Of a DNA stretch of 64,000 bases, positions 42,390 through 54,490 are shown piece after piece (position 1 is the stretch's first letter; every line of letters starts with the position of its first letter). The notes beneath the pieces were generated by a model. That model was given only the letters and a program-made list of their open reading frames with translations. It searched no databases and was not told the DNA's origin. A program made the position numbers and the translations under genes. Where the stretch lies: assembly GCA_009667805.1 (NCBI GenBank), contig CM019068.1, positions 11,574,889 to 11,638,888 on the forward strand, read 5' to 3'. The stretch is from Leptobrachium leishanense. Lineage: Eukaryota; Chordata; Amphibia; Anura; Megophryidae.

Positions 42390-43123
42390 CAGGGTTATTC
42401 AAAGAGAATCAAAAAGTCACTGCGCGTTCGGTGACCTTTCGTTCCCCGCACTTAGGGGCGATTCTAGTTCGCCGACCCTGCGGTGTATTCAGCAAGCACC
42501 TCACGGCCTCCCATAGTGCAGTGAACACTTGCCGCAAACTCGCAGAACACTCGCCGCAAACCCGCCGAACACTCACCGAACACTCACCGAAAGCCCGCAG
42601 AAACCGCCGGAAAAACCCGACGAGACGTCAAAATTGAAATGCTGTTTGCAAAAAGACTAATGAATGAAAATGCCTGGAACTTACATATAAGATCCTATGA
42701 ATGACAAGAAAAATTGTTGCTGATAAAATCCTGAAAAATGCCTAAAAGATCCTAAAAAATCAATAAATAAAGAGACTTTTTGCTGCAGATTAAAATAATA
42801 AACGATTTATTAGATACTGAATTAAAACGGGAATATATGTAACATTGAAACATATGGGATTCGCCTGAATAAACCTGCCGAATGAAACCACTGAACATCA
42901 GGGCATTTCACTGACATTGCTGTTCAATGTGAATAGATTAACCATTGTTTCTCTATGGGGATTTCACTGCCGCCGAACAGGCACCGTATTTGCTGGCAGT
43001 TTGCCAAAATTTGGCACACTGCCTGCTTTCTGAATAGCCGAATGTCCGCGAAATGTCACCGTCCGGGGAAATACCCTGTTGGGTAACATTTCGGTGCCAG
43101 ATCGTCTCTCTCTGAATAACCCC
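42390..43123. mobile_element. Family-Z element, most complete copy (about 734 bp)
   Basis: CAGGGTTATTCAAAGAGAAT at the left and ctctctctgaataacccc at the right are inverted ends, making this a non-autonomous DNA transposon. The order inside is the reference for the family: aaaaagtcactgcgcgttcg, tcgttccccgcactt, a GAACACTCGCCGCAAAC-type short tandem, the AT-rich core with gactttttgctgcagattaa, then the ccgccgaacag motif. Confidence 0.75.
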
Positions 43124-43569
43124 TACTGTACTGTAGTAAATCAAGAAGCAGTGGTGTTGTGTATTTTTGAAGGACGTCTATGTGACTGTATTTTCATTTT
43201 GTCCATACAGAATATTAAAACACGGCACTAGGACAACAATAAAGTGTATACACTGAGCTGTGTTAGATTCCCGCACAATGTATCTGGACGGTTCACTGTG
43301 TTGACATATTGAAATATCATTTTCTTTCCATCTTTGTGCTTCTGAAACTTTCTTTAAATGTTGTTTTTCATTCAAGGTGCGAACGCCATGTTCTACACTA
43401 CACCCCACCGCAAAATATCTCCTCGCACAGCGGGTTTCCCGTTTTAGGAGATCCATGCATTTTTAATGAGATCAATATTTTTCTGTATTGTGAGCTCGTG
43501 GCAGATATAAGGAAAATGTCATCTCCTCGCCACAGCGAAGCCTCGCATTGCCTCACCACCGTGTGTGGT
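43124..43569. other. Unassigned sequence
   Basis: Two opposing frames overlap here, but neither shows a recognisable domain. Confidence 0.35.
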
Positions 43570-44396
43570 CAGGGCCAGATTTGCATCTCAGGAGCCTGTA
43601 GGTACAGAAATGTGGAGCCCCCCCTCCAAAACAAAAACAACCTCCCAAACGACCTTGTAAATTTTCGTTTTGGGTAAAACTAAAGAGATAAAACAGTAGA
43701 AAATACTGAAAAACAGTTTCTCTCTGCGTCAAATCAAAAGAAGTAGCAGAATCTGTTGTCTTAGTTGAGTTAGTGCAGCTGCATTGTTTATTTTTTATGT
43801 AAAAGCATATATTGCCTCTGGCGTAGACCAGAGAAAAAATACATTTTGCATTTACTTTTTTTCAGTTTTTTTTTATTTTTACACATTACGCGGTCATGTT
43901 TGTATCATTAAACCAGACTCTGACCTTTCCAATGACACCTCACTTAACCTTGTGCGATGTACAGTTCAGAGATGCAGGTTCCAAAGTCCTCTTGTCTCTC
44001 CTCACTGCAGTGCCACGGTCTAGGTTGGCGATGAAACAATGCATTGTATCATCAGCTCCACACTTGCTGGCAGTGTGGGAAATGAGAAGGTGAGTTAGCG
44101 CAGCATCACTGTGCACTTTATAATTGTAAACTGAATAATAGTGCTGCGTTAGAAAAAAAGTAGAAAATATTATTTTATTTTTACATAAATCTAACCTGGT
44201 TATATTTGGTATCATTGGAAAGGCCACAATCTGCCCTTTACAAAGATACCTCATCTGTCTCTCTACCCCTTAGGGCTTCAGAGATACAGTGGTCTAAATT
44301 ATTGTACATTTTATATTATTTACAGAGCAAGGTGCCCCCTTGTGGCAGATACCTATAGGCACATGCCTACTCTACCTAGTTATAAATCCGGCCCTG
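43570..44396. mobile_element. hAT element with 8-bp duplication (827 bp)
   Basis: CAGGGCCAGATTTGCATCTC and gttataaatccggccctg are inverted ends. Flanks tgtgtggt (43562-43569) and tgtatggt (44397-44404) agree at 7 of 8. The interior has paired words tgacctttccaatgacacc and its complement near 44215-44255, so it is partly palindromic. No transposase. Confidence 0.88.
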
Positions 44397-45356
44397 TGTA
44401 TGGTGTTAATGGTCTTCGCTGTGGTCGGAAACGGGGAAAGTATTAATTTACTCCATTCCCTGCTCTCCCGTTTAAATACCTCGGATACCTGTACAGCGCC
44501 CAGAATACAAAGTAACGCGCATTTCTGTTGCTTTGTGGTGGGTTAACGTCAATCACGTTCATACGTTCCAACTGGAGTGGCTCGGTGCCTGGTTCCAATC
44601 TCTGTATACGATTGAGGCTTGATTAATTAATCATCACTTGGCTTTAAATAATTGATACAGAACGGAAGCCAAAAACTTCATGGTGAAAATCTCTAACCTA
44701 CTTTACCCAATCCAAAGCCACCTCGTGCTCTGTTTTCCCGATTGGACTAAATCAAGACATTGTAGCTTTTTAGCAACCGGACACTTTGCTCACTTCATCG
44801 GTTTTTATCTTTTCATTTTTCAAACTAAATAATTGTTTGCATTTGTTCTCATCATGTGTATTTTTTACATATACACACACACACACACTCACACACACAC
44901 ACAAACACTTCTATGCACAGGTGCTGCAGCCTCCATACACTTTTTACCAATGTGCAATGGACTCACACTGGAGAATTGCTAGTGAAAATTTAACATACTT
45001 TATTCAGAATTTGACAATTTTTATTAAAATTAATATTTTTTTTGGTCCCCCGCTGTTTTGAGATCCTGAGGCTCTGCTAGATAAATAAATAAAAACACCT
45101 AATCCACATGTTATAACGTAATGTAACTATTCTGTTAGTACAGCAGTAAAGGGATACTCTAGCGAAAAAGTCAGAGTGGGGATGGAGAAGTTAAACATTA
45201 ACCCCTCCTAACCCTCTCCACAACCCCCTGTCACATTTTTAACCCTTTAGTCTGTTTTAAACCTCCCCTTGTTTCCAGCGCTGGGCTCCCTCAGCACAGC
45301 ACCAGATGTGACATACCGTGGCTTTCTCTCAAGCCACAGGTGACTGGCAGGAGGCT
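44397..45356. other. Unassigned, with (CA)n microsatellite
   Basis: A (CA)n tract at 44871-44903. 45150-45330 begins aaagggatactctagcgaaa, which resembles a DNA-transposon end, but no partner end is found. Confidence 0.4.
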
Positions 45357-45660
45357 GGAGCTCTCCTGACTAGCCACTGCCATGCGCTCCTGACTGGCCA
45401 CTGCCGTGCTCTCCTGACTGGCCACTGCCGTGCTCTCCTGACTGGCCACTGCTGTGCTCTCCTGACTGGCCACTGCCATGCTCTCCTGACTGGCCACTGC
45501 CGTGCTCTCCTGACTGGCCACTGGTGTGCTTCCCCTGTATGGCCACTGCTGTGCTCCCCCTCTATGGCTACTGCTGTGCTCCCCCTCTATGGCCACTGCT
45601 TTGCCCTCCTGACTGGCCACTGCCACGCACCTCTGACTGGCCACTGCCATGTTCTCCTGA
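45357..45660. repeat. 24-bp minisatellite, about 12 units, interrupted by a solo LTR
   Basis: Units ctcctgactggccactgccg plus tgct repeat with some cccctctatggcc variants. The array resumes for about 40 bp at 46551. Frames across it on both strands are artefacts. Confidence 0.95.
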
Positions 45661-46550
45661 TGTCACGAGTGCCCCAGGCAGATGCCAAGGAGGGCCCTTT
45701 GTACAGAGTGCTGTTAAGCCCTTTAGGCAGGTTTGTGCTTTGCTGCATGATGCAGAACCCACACAGTATAACAGATACTAAACCAGAGCTGACAGGACAG
45801 GATACAGACACAAGAGGAGGCCCTGCACTGGGTAAGGTCCTTATAGTGGCCTTCTAACTATACAGAGTATGAGGTGGGGAAAAAACACCAGAACGACAAC
45901 CAATATGCCCAGCAGCAACAAAGAACCCTGAACTATGTATGAGGTCCTTATAGTTGGCCTCTTTCACACAAGCTACACTATGCTACTGGGCAAAGACAAG
46001 GAAACAAGACTTACATAACATGAACCGGAATATGCAAGAATCGTCAGGGAAAAGTCAGGTCTAGACGCCAGAGAGGATTGTCAGCCAAAACCAGGGATTA
46101 GGAGCCAGAAGAGTTAGTCATACGAGCCAAAGTCAAACACAGGAGCGGTTCTCAGACAGACCAGGTCAGCAACAGGATATACAGCATACAGGGTCCCTGG
46201 AGCAGACAGGAGAATGGTCAGGAAGCATGAGTCAAATTCATACAAAGGTTACCAGGATACATGGAGTAAACAAGAGAATAATCCAGAAATCACGCCAATG
46301 GTAAAACACAGTAATAGCTTAGACAAGATCTCAAGAGCAGGCACTCAGATAGGTTTATCCTGGACCAAGGAGTAAATGCACTACTGCACTATACTGTATA
46401 TAGGCATGGGCAGGTCATGTGACCACAGGCCAAATCAGTCAGAGAATCCAGGGGTGGAGAGCCTGAACTGATTAACCCCGAAACCCACAAGGGCTGACAC
46501 GGATAGCTCTCACCACCAGGTGGCACGGCTGAATATGTGAAAACGTGACA
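45661..46550 (-). mobile_element. Second solo LTR (890 bp) inserted in the 24-bp array
   Basis: Starts TGTCACGAG and ends AACGTGACA. Flanks cctga (45656-45660) and cttga (46551-46555) match at 4 of 5. The array on both sides proves insertion into it. A TATA-like cctatatacagt on the minus strand near 46393-46404 and the order of sequence support minus orientation. It lacks both the 36-bp array and the palindrome seen in the other LTRs, so it is a different subfamily. Confidence 0.85.
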
Positions 46551-46590
46551 CTTGACTGGCCACCTCCATTAACCCCTGACTAGACACCCG
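46551..46590. repeat. 24-bp minisatellite, continuation
   Basis: cttgactggccacctccatt and aacccctgactag are the right-hand continuation of the array at 45357-45660. Confidence 0.8.
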
Positions 46591-49041
46591 CTGTGTTCGT
46601 GTCCTCAAACTTTTTTAACCTGTCCTGTTTGCATGGCCCAGGCTTCCTTCAGTCCTCCCCCTTTGCAGTCTGAATCCATAGAGGAATTTACCCAGAAAGC
46701 ACGAAACGGCAACTTATTTAAATTGTTCAGCAAATTTAATTGGATCAAGGGTACACAGAGAACATTTATCCCAGATCAAAATCAATGCGATGCTCTGCGT
46801 TTCCGAGTCGCTGCGATAATTTGCATCTCGACTAATTAGAATTTAGTTAAACCCCAGAACTAACATCCTCTGACAAATATTGTTAATGCGCGGAGAGGAG
46901 GCGGAGCCTGGTAAAGCTCCATCTCCTATCCCTCCGTTTTAATAGAAATTTTAATTTGCAGAGTTTTTTTGTTCTCTTTGTAAACATTGAAGGTCTTTCA
47001 AGAAGAGCGAGAAGTAACGTGTCTGAGCAAGCGATGATCCATACGCTTTAATCTTCAGCCTGAAATCTGCAATGTAATCTCAATCTGCGCCGCGTCTTGT
47101 CCCTTCCACTTACCTTTCATCCTTGCAGGATTCCAGAGAGTCTATATTTATGATACATATGATTTATTTAGCTATTCTAGCGGCTGTGTGCGAGGAGTAT
47201 CTGCGAGCTGGATATAGTAAAGCATATATTTATTCCCCCGTCCTCCCTGCTATCCATCACGTTCTGCGGCAGTAGACACTGCATGCTTCCCCGCAGTGAT
47301 CTGGACGCAGGACAGCGATTAATTTGAAGCTTGAATTGACAGAATACAATGTAACAGCAGTTGCCGGCTGGAGCGTTAGACATCCGGGGCTCCGTACCGT
47401 GACCCATGGATAAATCGGATGCACCAAGCATCCCACATGGTGGATGAGACAATGGGGTTACATCAACATGTGATCTTGGCGTCTCTGAAATCCACTCTGG
47501 TGTCTTCTACATTGTCATAGAAGAAATCCCGTGGGAGGAAAATCTAATTACAGGCGTTAATGAGACATAACTGCGGGAATACGTTGGGCCATGCTCCAGC
47601 AGAGCCATAAAGGGAACGACTGGGGCTACTATATATAATGAGTCTGGTGGCCAGTGCAGTCAAGCTGTGCACCTCGCTTGCAGCTCTTTTGGTTCAAATC
47701 AGGGCTACCATCATAAATCTTGGGTTCCTTACTGAGGGACTTGTCGGGGTCCCTTTCCGGCAGCTGCCCATTTCAATAGAAAATAAACATTTTGCCCCCT
47801 CTTCTGCTTACCCTATTATACAGGGAGTGGGCTACATTCGGGTGGCCTTGGGATAAATTGTGTTCCCTGATGGTAAAGCCTTCGCTCTGTACCTCTTTCT
47901 CGAGCAGACCATACTAATCGCTTCCCCAGTGATGAGCCACAGATGCTGTGGCCCGCTGGGAAATTTGCTGGTATCTTGATGGGCCAGTCCTGGGTGGTAT
48001 GTAGAGAACCTTACACTGCGGCACTTAGACAAACTTACAGGGTTTTGGAAGGGACAGACTCCAGAGCTCCCTGTAGCCCAATCCTTGAGCATATCATGGA
48101 CTGTCCTTCCCTGATGGCGGCTGTGTCTCAAGTTACTGTAACCTAACATACAGATACATTGGATAGGAGCCACTTAATTTGCAGCTAGTTAAAGAAAAAC
48201 AAGATATTCCAACATGGCTCATGGTTCTTCCTTCTTAGATCAACATTAACACCTTAAAATAAATACACACAAAACAATCCATGGTCCCATGGTGCAGAGG
48301 GCAGCATGATCCACCACGTCTGTCCATATGCAAGAGACCACTGCGATCAAATTGTTGGGTTGCTCTTCTGTCCATGGATTGCGTTAGCAGTGGTGGTCCT
48401 GCTGTTGGTACCAATCAGAAGCTCATTCTGTGACAGGGAGCCACTAAGAGTTGCCGACTTCACTTGATGATTCCATATCGGCTGATATTTTCTGGGGGTA
48501 AGGAATATAATAAGCTGCTCGCGGACAATATTTTTTTTTGAAAAGTGCGGCTGGGAGATGGGAGGAGGGAAAAAAAGCTGGCTGCTAAAATGACTGAAAA
48601 AGCTTCTTTTTGGCCAGTGATGAACAAATTAGTGCCTTTTAAACATGACTATTAGAAAAATCTGATATTTACATAAAGATTTCTGTCGAATTCCCTCTAT
48701 GTCCTTGCTTGAAAATCCATCTTTCATCATTTGTTATTTCTTTCGGAAACCGTCACACCGAGAAAGTCGAATTGAATCAATAAAGCCGATAATTCCATTG
48801 GAGAGTAAAGCTGCGAGAGCAGACGTTCAATCCCAACTTCTGTCTGGAATCTAAATGCCAGTAAAATCGTATTCGAAACGGCTGATCCGAAAAATGACCG
48901 GAAATCGGCGCATCAGGGTCATTGTGTCAAAATATAAGGAGCTTTTCACTAAATCCTAGGTACGTTGATGTGATGCACATCAGGGTGTTTATTGACCATC
49001 TTTTCAATGGTGAAATATGTGACACGGTGATTACCACGTGG
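46591..49041. other. Low-repeat region
   Basis: About 2.4 kb with no clear transposon words; the longest such stretch in the window. 46850-47560 has balanced composition. 47630-48160 contains two opposing frames without recognisable domains. I see no supported exon. Confidence 0.3.
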
Positions 49042-49349
49042 TTACATAGTTACATAAGCTGAAAAAAGACATGCGTCCATCAGGTTCAGCCTTTCACACA
49101 TCATCAACTGCTGTTGATCCAAAAGAAGCAAAATACCCCAGTCTGAAGCGCTCGCCAATATACAACAAACTGGGAAAAAATCCCTTCTTGCCCCCAGATG
49201 GCATCAGATTTCTCCTTGGATCAAGAAGCTTTTACCCACATAATAAATATTATAACCCTTAATATTCTGTGTCTGCAGGAAGTCATCCAGTAACTGTTTA
49301 AAAATCTGTACAGTCTCTGGCCCAACCACCTCAACAGGCAGATAATTCC
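49042..49349 (-). mobile_element. CR1-type LINE 3' fragment
   Basis: gttacatagttacataagct, aaaaaagacatgcgtccatc and the following 280 bp align with 19190-19520, including the last codons of ORF2 (gcaggaagtcatccagt). It is 5'-truncated about 70 codons before the ORF2 stop. The open frame 49071-49262 on the plus strand is the antisense of this UTR. Confidence 0.92.
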
Positions 49350-49574
49350 AATTTATTAAACTTTGCCATAAAGTCAACCTTTATTAATCTCTTCATATAA
49401 ACAGCTTCCAAGTGAAACAAAGAAAAAACTATTATATCTATTACTATTATTCATTATTATCAAAGCTTCCCAAACAGATTTTTTTTTTTGGGGAATTTCA
49501 ACAAGTAAGGATTATTTGAAAATAGAAAGATTTTTTCCGGCAAATTTTTATATATACATTATACAGTATATATA
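49350..49574. other. AT-rich spacer
   Basis: AT-rich, ending in a TA-rich run that borders repeat B. Confidence 0.5.
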
Positions 49575-49797
49575 TATTATTGCAGAACCCATTTACACAT
49601 CACAGCAATTCAAAGAATTGCATCCCAGAGCTCCTGTGCTCCATTCCCCATGTGCAGCAAGGAATTCTGGGTAAGATATGCAAATGACATCTGTCTCACT
49701 TTTTTTGCATCCTGGGTCTGTTATTACACAGAGCCCTAAAATCAATGCCGCGTCATACTAGATGGCATTTTTTTAGCAGAGATCAGGTTTATGCATT
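49575..49797. repeat. Dispersed repeat B, copy 2
   Basis: tattattgcagaacccattt, cagcaattcaaagaattgca, gcaaggaattctgggtaaga, tatgcaaatgacatctgtct and tgcatcctgggtctgttatt parallel 34887-35110. Both copies sit between TA-rich runs. Confidence 0.8.
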
Positions 49798-50200
49798 ATT
49801 ATATATATATATTTTTATTAGTGTTTTTTTATGTAACAGACCATTTTATTATTTGAAATTATAAGAGTTTCAATCGTTTAGATTTTTCTTAGTTCCCCCC
49901 CCCCATTCGTCGGCTTGTCTGCTTTTTCCAGCAGCTGATTGACGCGGTGCTTGGCGGATCGTCGGCTTTTTTTCTTTGGACGCGTTTGCAGCAGATCGTT
50001 GGGTACATTCGGGGTTTTTCGCAACGATCCGATTTTTCGGATCCTATCGGAGGAATTTCAGATTTTTTTTGCCGGATTCTCGGATCCGTTCCCTGCACTT
50101 CGTGGACCCTGCGGTGAATGCTGAATTCACACCGCAGGGTCTGGGAATTTGACTCCCTGAAGTGCGGGTCACAAGAGAGTCTTTGAATATCCCCAATAGT
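49798..50200. repeat. TA-rich run and family-Z fragment
   Basis: After the TA run, 49870-50200 contains ccccattcgtcggctt, ctgctttttccagcagctga, tccctgcacttcgtggaccc and gcggtgaatgctgaattcac, the reverse-oriented left half of family Z. Confidence 0.6.
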
Positions 50201-50921
50201 CTTGACTTGGTGAAATCATTGGGGGACTGGAAAATTCGTTGAGTATTTGTTTATTTTCTGGGTTATCCAGTCCACTTGACGTTTTTATTTATGTCTGGAT
50301 ATTTTACCCACAAGAAACATTTTAAAGCGTGAACGGGTACTATGGGTACCAACCCAAGTGCGACTGAAAATACCACAACCGAGCGAAACCATTTTCACAA
50401 GTCGGAGGCTTAAAGCTGGGTGCGTTATCAATAATTTCATGCCTGTCTGACTTGATCGTTGTATGTCTGGAGCACGTAGAGAAATAAATCACTGGTAGTA
50501 ACACCAGCCAAGCAGCAGGAGCCCCTAATTCTCAGAAAACGCGTGTTACTTCTTCACGGCATGCGGTGATACAGTAAGTAGCAGCTGTACGGATAGTTAT
50601 TGTCAAATTAATATGCTCCATAAAGTGTGAATTAAGGAAACGAGAAGCAGCTCTGTACTGATTAGAGCCAATGGATTGATGGAGACGCCTCGGCGTTTTC
50701 TCCTCGGCTTGTGTATTTTCAAACAGACGCTTTGGTTTATAAACTGTGTTTAAAGCAGCAGGACATTCCTAGCGGAATGAGCGGAATCAGGTGGCCACAA
50801 TGTAACACACTCAGCGCAATAAAGTAGGAAGGTGTTTTCTGGAGTGTTTCCTGATATATTTTTAAATACACTCATTAAAGAATAACAAACTGGATATTTA
50901 AAAACAAAATAAGGTTTAACT
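50201..50921. other. Low-repeat region
   Basis: No recognisable repeat or gene. Confidence 0.3.
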
Positions 50922-51162
50922 TAGGGGTGTGCACGGCTGAAAAATTTGTTTAGTTTAGCTTCATTACGTTTTAAATTAGTTTCGTTTTCGGACTCTCAGA
51001 ACTAATTTCGTTTCGTGTTTCGTTTCATCTTGGATCGATTCGAAATTTTGTAACGATTCAAATTTCATATATCAAATCTGATAATTGATATCAACTCGAT
51101 ATTTGATATCAATTCGAATTTTGGATCACTAAATAAAACCCTATTATTCTAATTTTTTGCTG

Positions 51163-52420
51163 TTAACCCCTTCACTGCTGAGGCATTTCACGCCTGTGTG
51201 CTGAGCTCATTTTTACCGCTTTCGCTAATCATGTTTAAACGCAATTTGAAGCCACATTTTAATAAATGACCCAGACATATTATATATCGTTCTTTCCGGC
51301 AGACTCCGCAGATTCATAATATATCATTTTTATATGTATACGTCATGACCTGTCTGTATATTATAACAAAAAATACAATAAAAATTGAATTTTTAATCAT
51401 CTGCAGTGTGTAAAGTGGTTTTTTTAACATTTTCTCACATGAGCGTTTTCTATGTTTTCTATGGGGTGCGCTTGTACAAAAAATTTGAAATGGGGACTTG
51501 TTACTTTTTTTGGGGGGAATTACGTGATTTTTAGCAAACGCACCCCATAGAAAAAAATCATTAGTGCAGCATCATTGTTCACATTATAATTGAAATGTGA
51601 ACAATATTGCTGCATTAATAAAAACAACACACAAAAAAAAAACATGTTTTTTTTTATTTATTTATTTTTTTAAATTTATTTATTATTTTTTTTTTTTTTT
51701 TTATTTTATTTTTTTTACTTTTTACCTAGTCATGTTGGGTATCATTCGAAAGGCCATGCTCAGGCCTTTCAAATGGCACCCTCCATGACCCCCTAGCTGC
51801 CACGGTTCTGGAGATATCGGGGTTCACAAGAACCCCCTATCTCCACCAGGGGATTTCCTTGGGAAATCCCCGGCAGCTAGGGGTTCCCCGGCTATCTGAC
51901 GTCATCACGCTATGCGTGATGACGTCAGACAGCGAGGGGAGTCCCGGGGGCGGAGCCGCCATCCAAGACGGCGGCCCCCACCGGAGATAGGCTGCACTTC
52001 GGCGCCGCAAGGCGCTGAAGTGCAACCCAGCACTTGAGGGGTTAAAGCCAGGCATCGCTTAAAAGGGGAGACTCTCCCCTTTTAAGCGGTGCCTGGCTTT
52101 TACCGCTGCTCCTTCCCGATCGGGAGGGAGAGGGATCCAAACGGATCCCCCCCCTCCCTTCCAGGCTATCTCCCGGCATTGCCGGGGGTCGCCTGGAAAT
52201 GACGTCATCGCGCATGGCGCGATGACGTCATTAACGCCGGGAGGCGCTTGACTTCAGCGTCTGAGGACGCTGAAGTCAGAACGCCGTGGGACCCCGGACA
52301 GAGAGGTGAGTATCTCCGCCGGGGGTCCCGCACAGCTGATGACGTGTGGGACACGTCCTCAGCATGCAACGTGCATCAATGAGGACGTGTCCCACACGTC
52401 TTCAGCAGTGAAAGGGTTAA
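51163..52420. mobile_element. piggyBac-like element nested in the hAT
   Basis: TTAA at 51163-51166 and 52417-52420 border the ends CCCCTTCACTGCTGAGG and cttcagcagtgaaaggg, which are inverted. TTAA duplication and CCC-type ends fit piggyBac-like non-autonomous elements. The right half carries several strong palindromes (see findings). A long T-rich tract lies at 51640-51720. Confidence 0.8.
51894..52390. repeat. Cluster of perfect or near-perfect palindromes
   Basis: Hairpins include tgacgtcatcacgc/gcgtgatgacgtca (51898-51930), gcttaaaaggggag/ctccccttttaagc (52056-52088), aatgacgtcatcgcgc/gcgcgatgacgtcatt (52197-52233) and gacgtgtgggacacgtcc/ggacgtgtcccacacgtc (52340-52400). The TGACGTCA core equals the CRE/ATF-binding site and occurs four times. 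Confidence 0.9.
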
Positions 52421-52810
52421 AAGACAATCAGGGTTAAATATTAAGCTGTCTCACAGATTTAGTATTTGAGTCAATTTAACAGAGACAGGTGCATGTGAAA
52501 CTAAATTAATTTGTTTTCTGACTTATTACTTGTATTGTATGTATTTAAATTTAAGATCAATTTGAGATTTGAAATATCAATTCGATATCGATTTGATAGT
52601 TAATATCGATTCGAATTCAAAACACAAAAAAATAATTTTTTTCTTTTATTTTGATGACACCGTGTATAGCTAATTAAATTCGTCAGATACCATTTCGTTT
52701 TGTTTCGAATTTGGATCTTATCGATTCGTTATTTCGGAGTACTTCCAAAATACAAATTAATGAATTTCGTTCCGAATTCCACATTTTTACGAAACGAATG
52801 CACAGCTCTA

Positions 52811-53169
52811 GTTTAACTTAACCCCGTCACTATCTAGATCGCTTATACTCAATCTGCAAGGCTCCTCCTGGTCCCCTGATACCAAGTACGTCAATATGAG
52901 GTTTCACTGCAGCAATGCAAGGGGTTTGAATTTACTGTAAACAAAATTAATTTGCGTTTGGACTCCAGAACATGCCCCTAATGTTTTCAAAGTGTGGCCA
53001 TGATGCCTGAGATGCTAATTTTAAAACCAGCTGGGAATGTGTCTGAATGACATCTCCCCCCACTCATTCTGTGCAGAGACCTGAACTGCTTTTAACTCCT
53101 TTTGGCCAGTAGATGGCGACATCTGTCTGATTTTTTTTAATTCAACATCTGATAAACCGTTTATTCTTT
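52811..53169. other. Unassigned sequence
   Basis: No recognisable gene or repeat. Confidence 0.3.
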
Positions 53170-53656
53170 TAACCTTTTTTAGGATCCTTTAGGCATTTTT
53201 TGAGATTTTTTCACCAAATTTTTTTTTCGTTTTTCTCTTTAGCTTTTTTTTTCTGTAACAGACCTTTTTATTATCATTCATTAGATCTTTATATGTTAAT
53301 TCCAGACCTTTTCGTTCAGTAGTTTTTTTGCAAACAGCGTTTCAATTTTGACACTTTCAGTAGGTTTTTTTTGTGGTTTTTTTGTGGTTTTTTAACCCCA
53401 TCCGTCGGTTTCTCGGCTTTTTCCAGTGGCTGCTCTGTGCTTTGTTTGGCGGATCATCGGCTTTTTCCGGACGTGTTTGGCAGATTTGTGGTGGATTATC
53501 GGATCGGATATGATTGGAAAATTTATCAGATCAGAGCCGATAATTTCTGCATTTTTTTTTCTCCAAAAAAAAATTGCGAAACTGCTGAAATTATCCAATA
53601 CGAGGAAATTCACCGATTGGTGCAGTTTCGTTGCCAGTTCAACTCTCTTTGAATTT
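53170..53656. repeat. Family-Z fragment, reverse orientation
   Basis: aggatcctttaggcattttt, cagaccttttcgttcagtag and cggctttttccagtggctgc mirror 42390-42780. The right end is near cagttcaactctctttgaat. Confidence 0.6.
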
Positions 53657-54490
53657 GAATAGAGATGTACGTTTTGCTTCGTTCGGGCAGAATACCTTGG
53701 TTTGCTTCAGAGTGAAAATGCAGAGGCTGGAAAGGGTGATATCTTTGGATGGTTTTGGTTCACTGTATCAGCAATTTCGGGTCAATTTGTCCATTTACAA
53801 AGCTGTCAGTTCACCAAATACTAGTGAAATGACAGAATAAATATGGTGCTTTTTGCCGTAGTTCGGTGGCACCTAAATTTTCCCATTGACTATTAAGAGA
53901 GAATGCTGAATTGTGGTGACATGCCCTGATTTTCCATGATTTCATTTTGACAGGTTTAAACAGGCGAATCTATATATATTGTTTTAATGTAACAAATGCA
54001 TTTTTTTTTTCCTTTTTTTTAAAGGCCATTTATTTATTTATTTATTTTTGCAAAAACCCTTTTTTTATTTTTTTAAAAAGACCGTTCTGATTTTTATGGT
54101 TTTTTAAAAAACATTTTTGTTTTTAAGGACTTTTTTACTATTTTTTTAGACACATTTTTATTACTTTTTTTAATGGATTTAAATTCCTATTAAGAGACTA
54201 GGAGACTCTGCCCCCCCCCACCAGTTCGGTGGAATTTGCCGTGCCTTTTGCCAACGTCCGATAGCTGCTTTGGTGACTCTGCCACCCACCAGTTCAGGGG
54301 GAATTTGTCACGCTTTTCGCCAATGTCCCATAGCTGCTTTGGCGACTCCAATTTCGGCAAAATACAGTGATCGTTCGATAGAGAATTCAGCGAATTATCT
54401 GCAAAATAGAATTGCCGAAGTCAGCAGAAATGCGCCGAAACACAAAGCATTATAATAGAGTTAAATTTCGCTGCACTGTGAATAGAGTCC
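53657..54490. repeat. Family-Y copy in reverse orientation, with hAT edge at the left
   Basis: Begins atagagatgtacgttttgct, which resembles a decayed hAT end of the TAGNNATGTNC type. Family-Y words then run in reverse: gacaggtttaaacaggcgaa, caatttcggcaaaatacagt, ending ctgcactgtgaatagagtcc. Confidence 0.55.

Larger units (their letters stand above)
50922..52810. mobile_element. hAT element with perfect 8-bp duplication, nested
   Basis: The left end TAGGGGTGTGCACGG and right end atgcacagctcta are inverted. The flank gtttaact is identical at 50914-50921 and 52811-52818. The outer arms are rich in ttcgttttcg and atatcgattcgaat words and pair with each other. The centre (51163-52420) is a TTAA-flanked insertion. 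Confidence 0.92.

Noticed and set aside
49071..49262. 63-codon plus-strand frame with start codon
   Set aside because: It is the antisense of a CR1 LINE 3' UTR also present at 19190-19400.
52331..52390. Hammerhead-like CTGATGA followed by a stem
   Set aside because: The GAAA box is missing after stem II; the segment is a simple palindrome in a piggyBac-like element.
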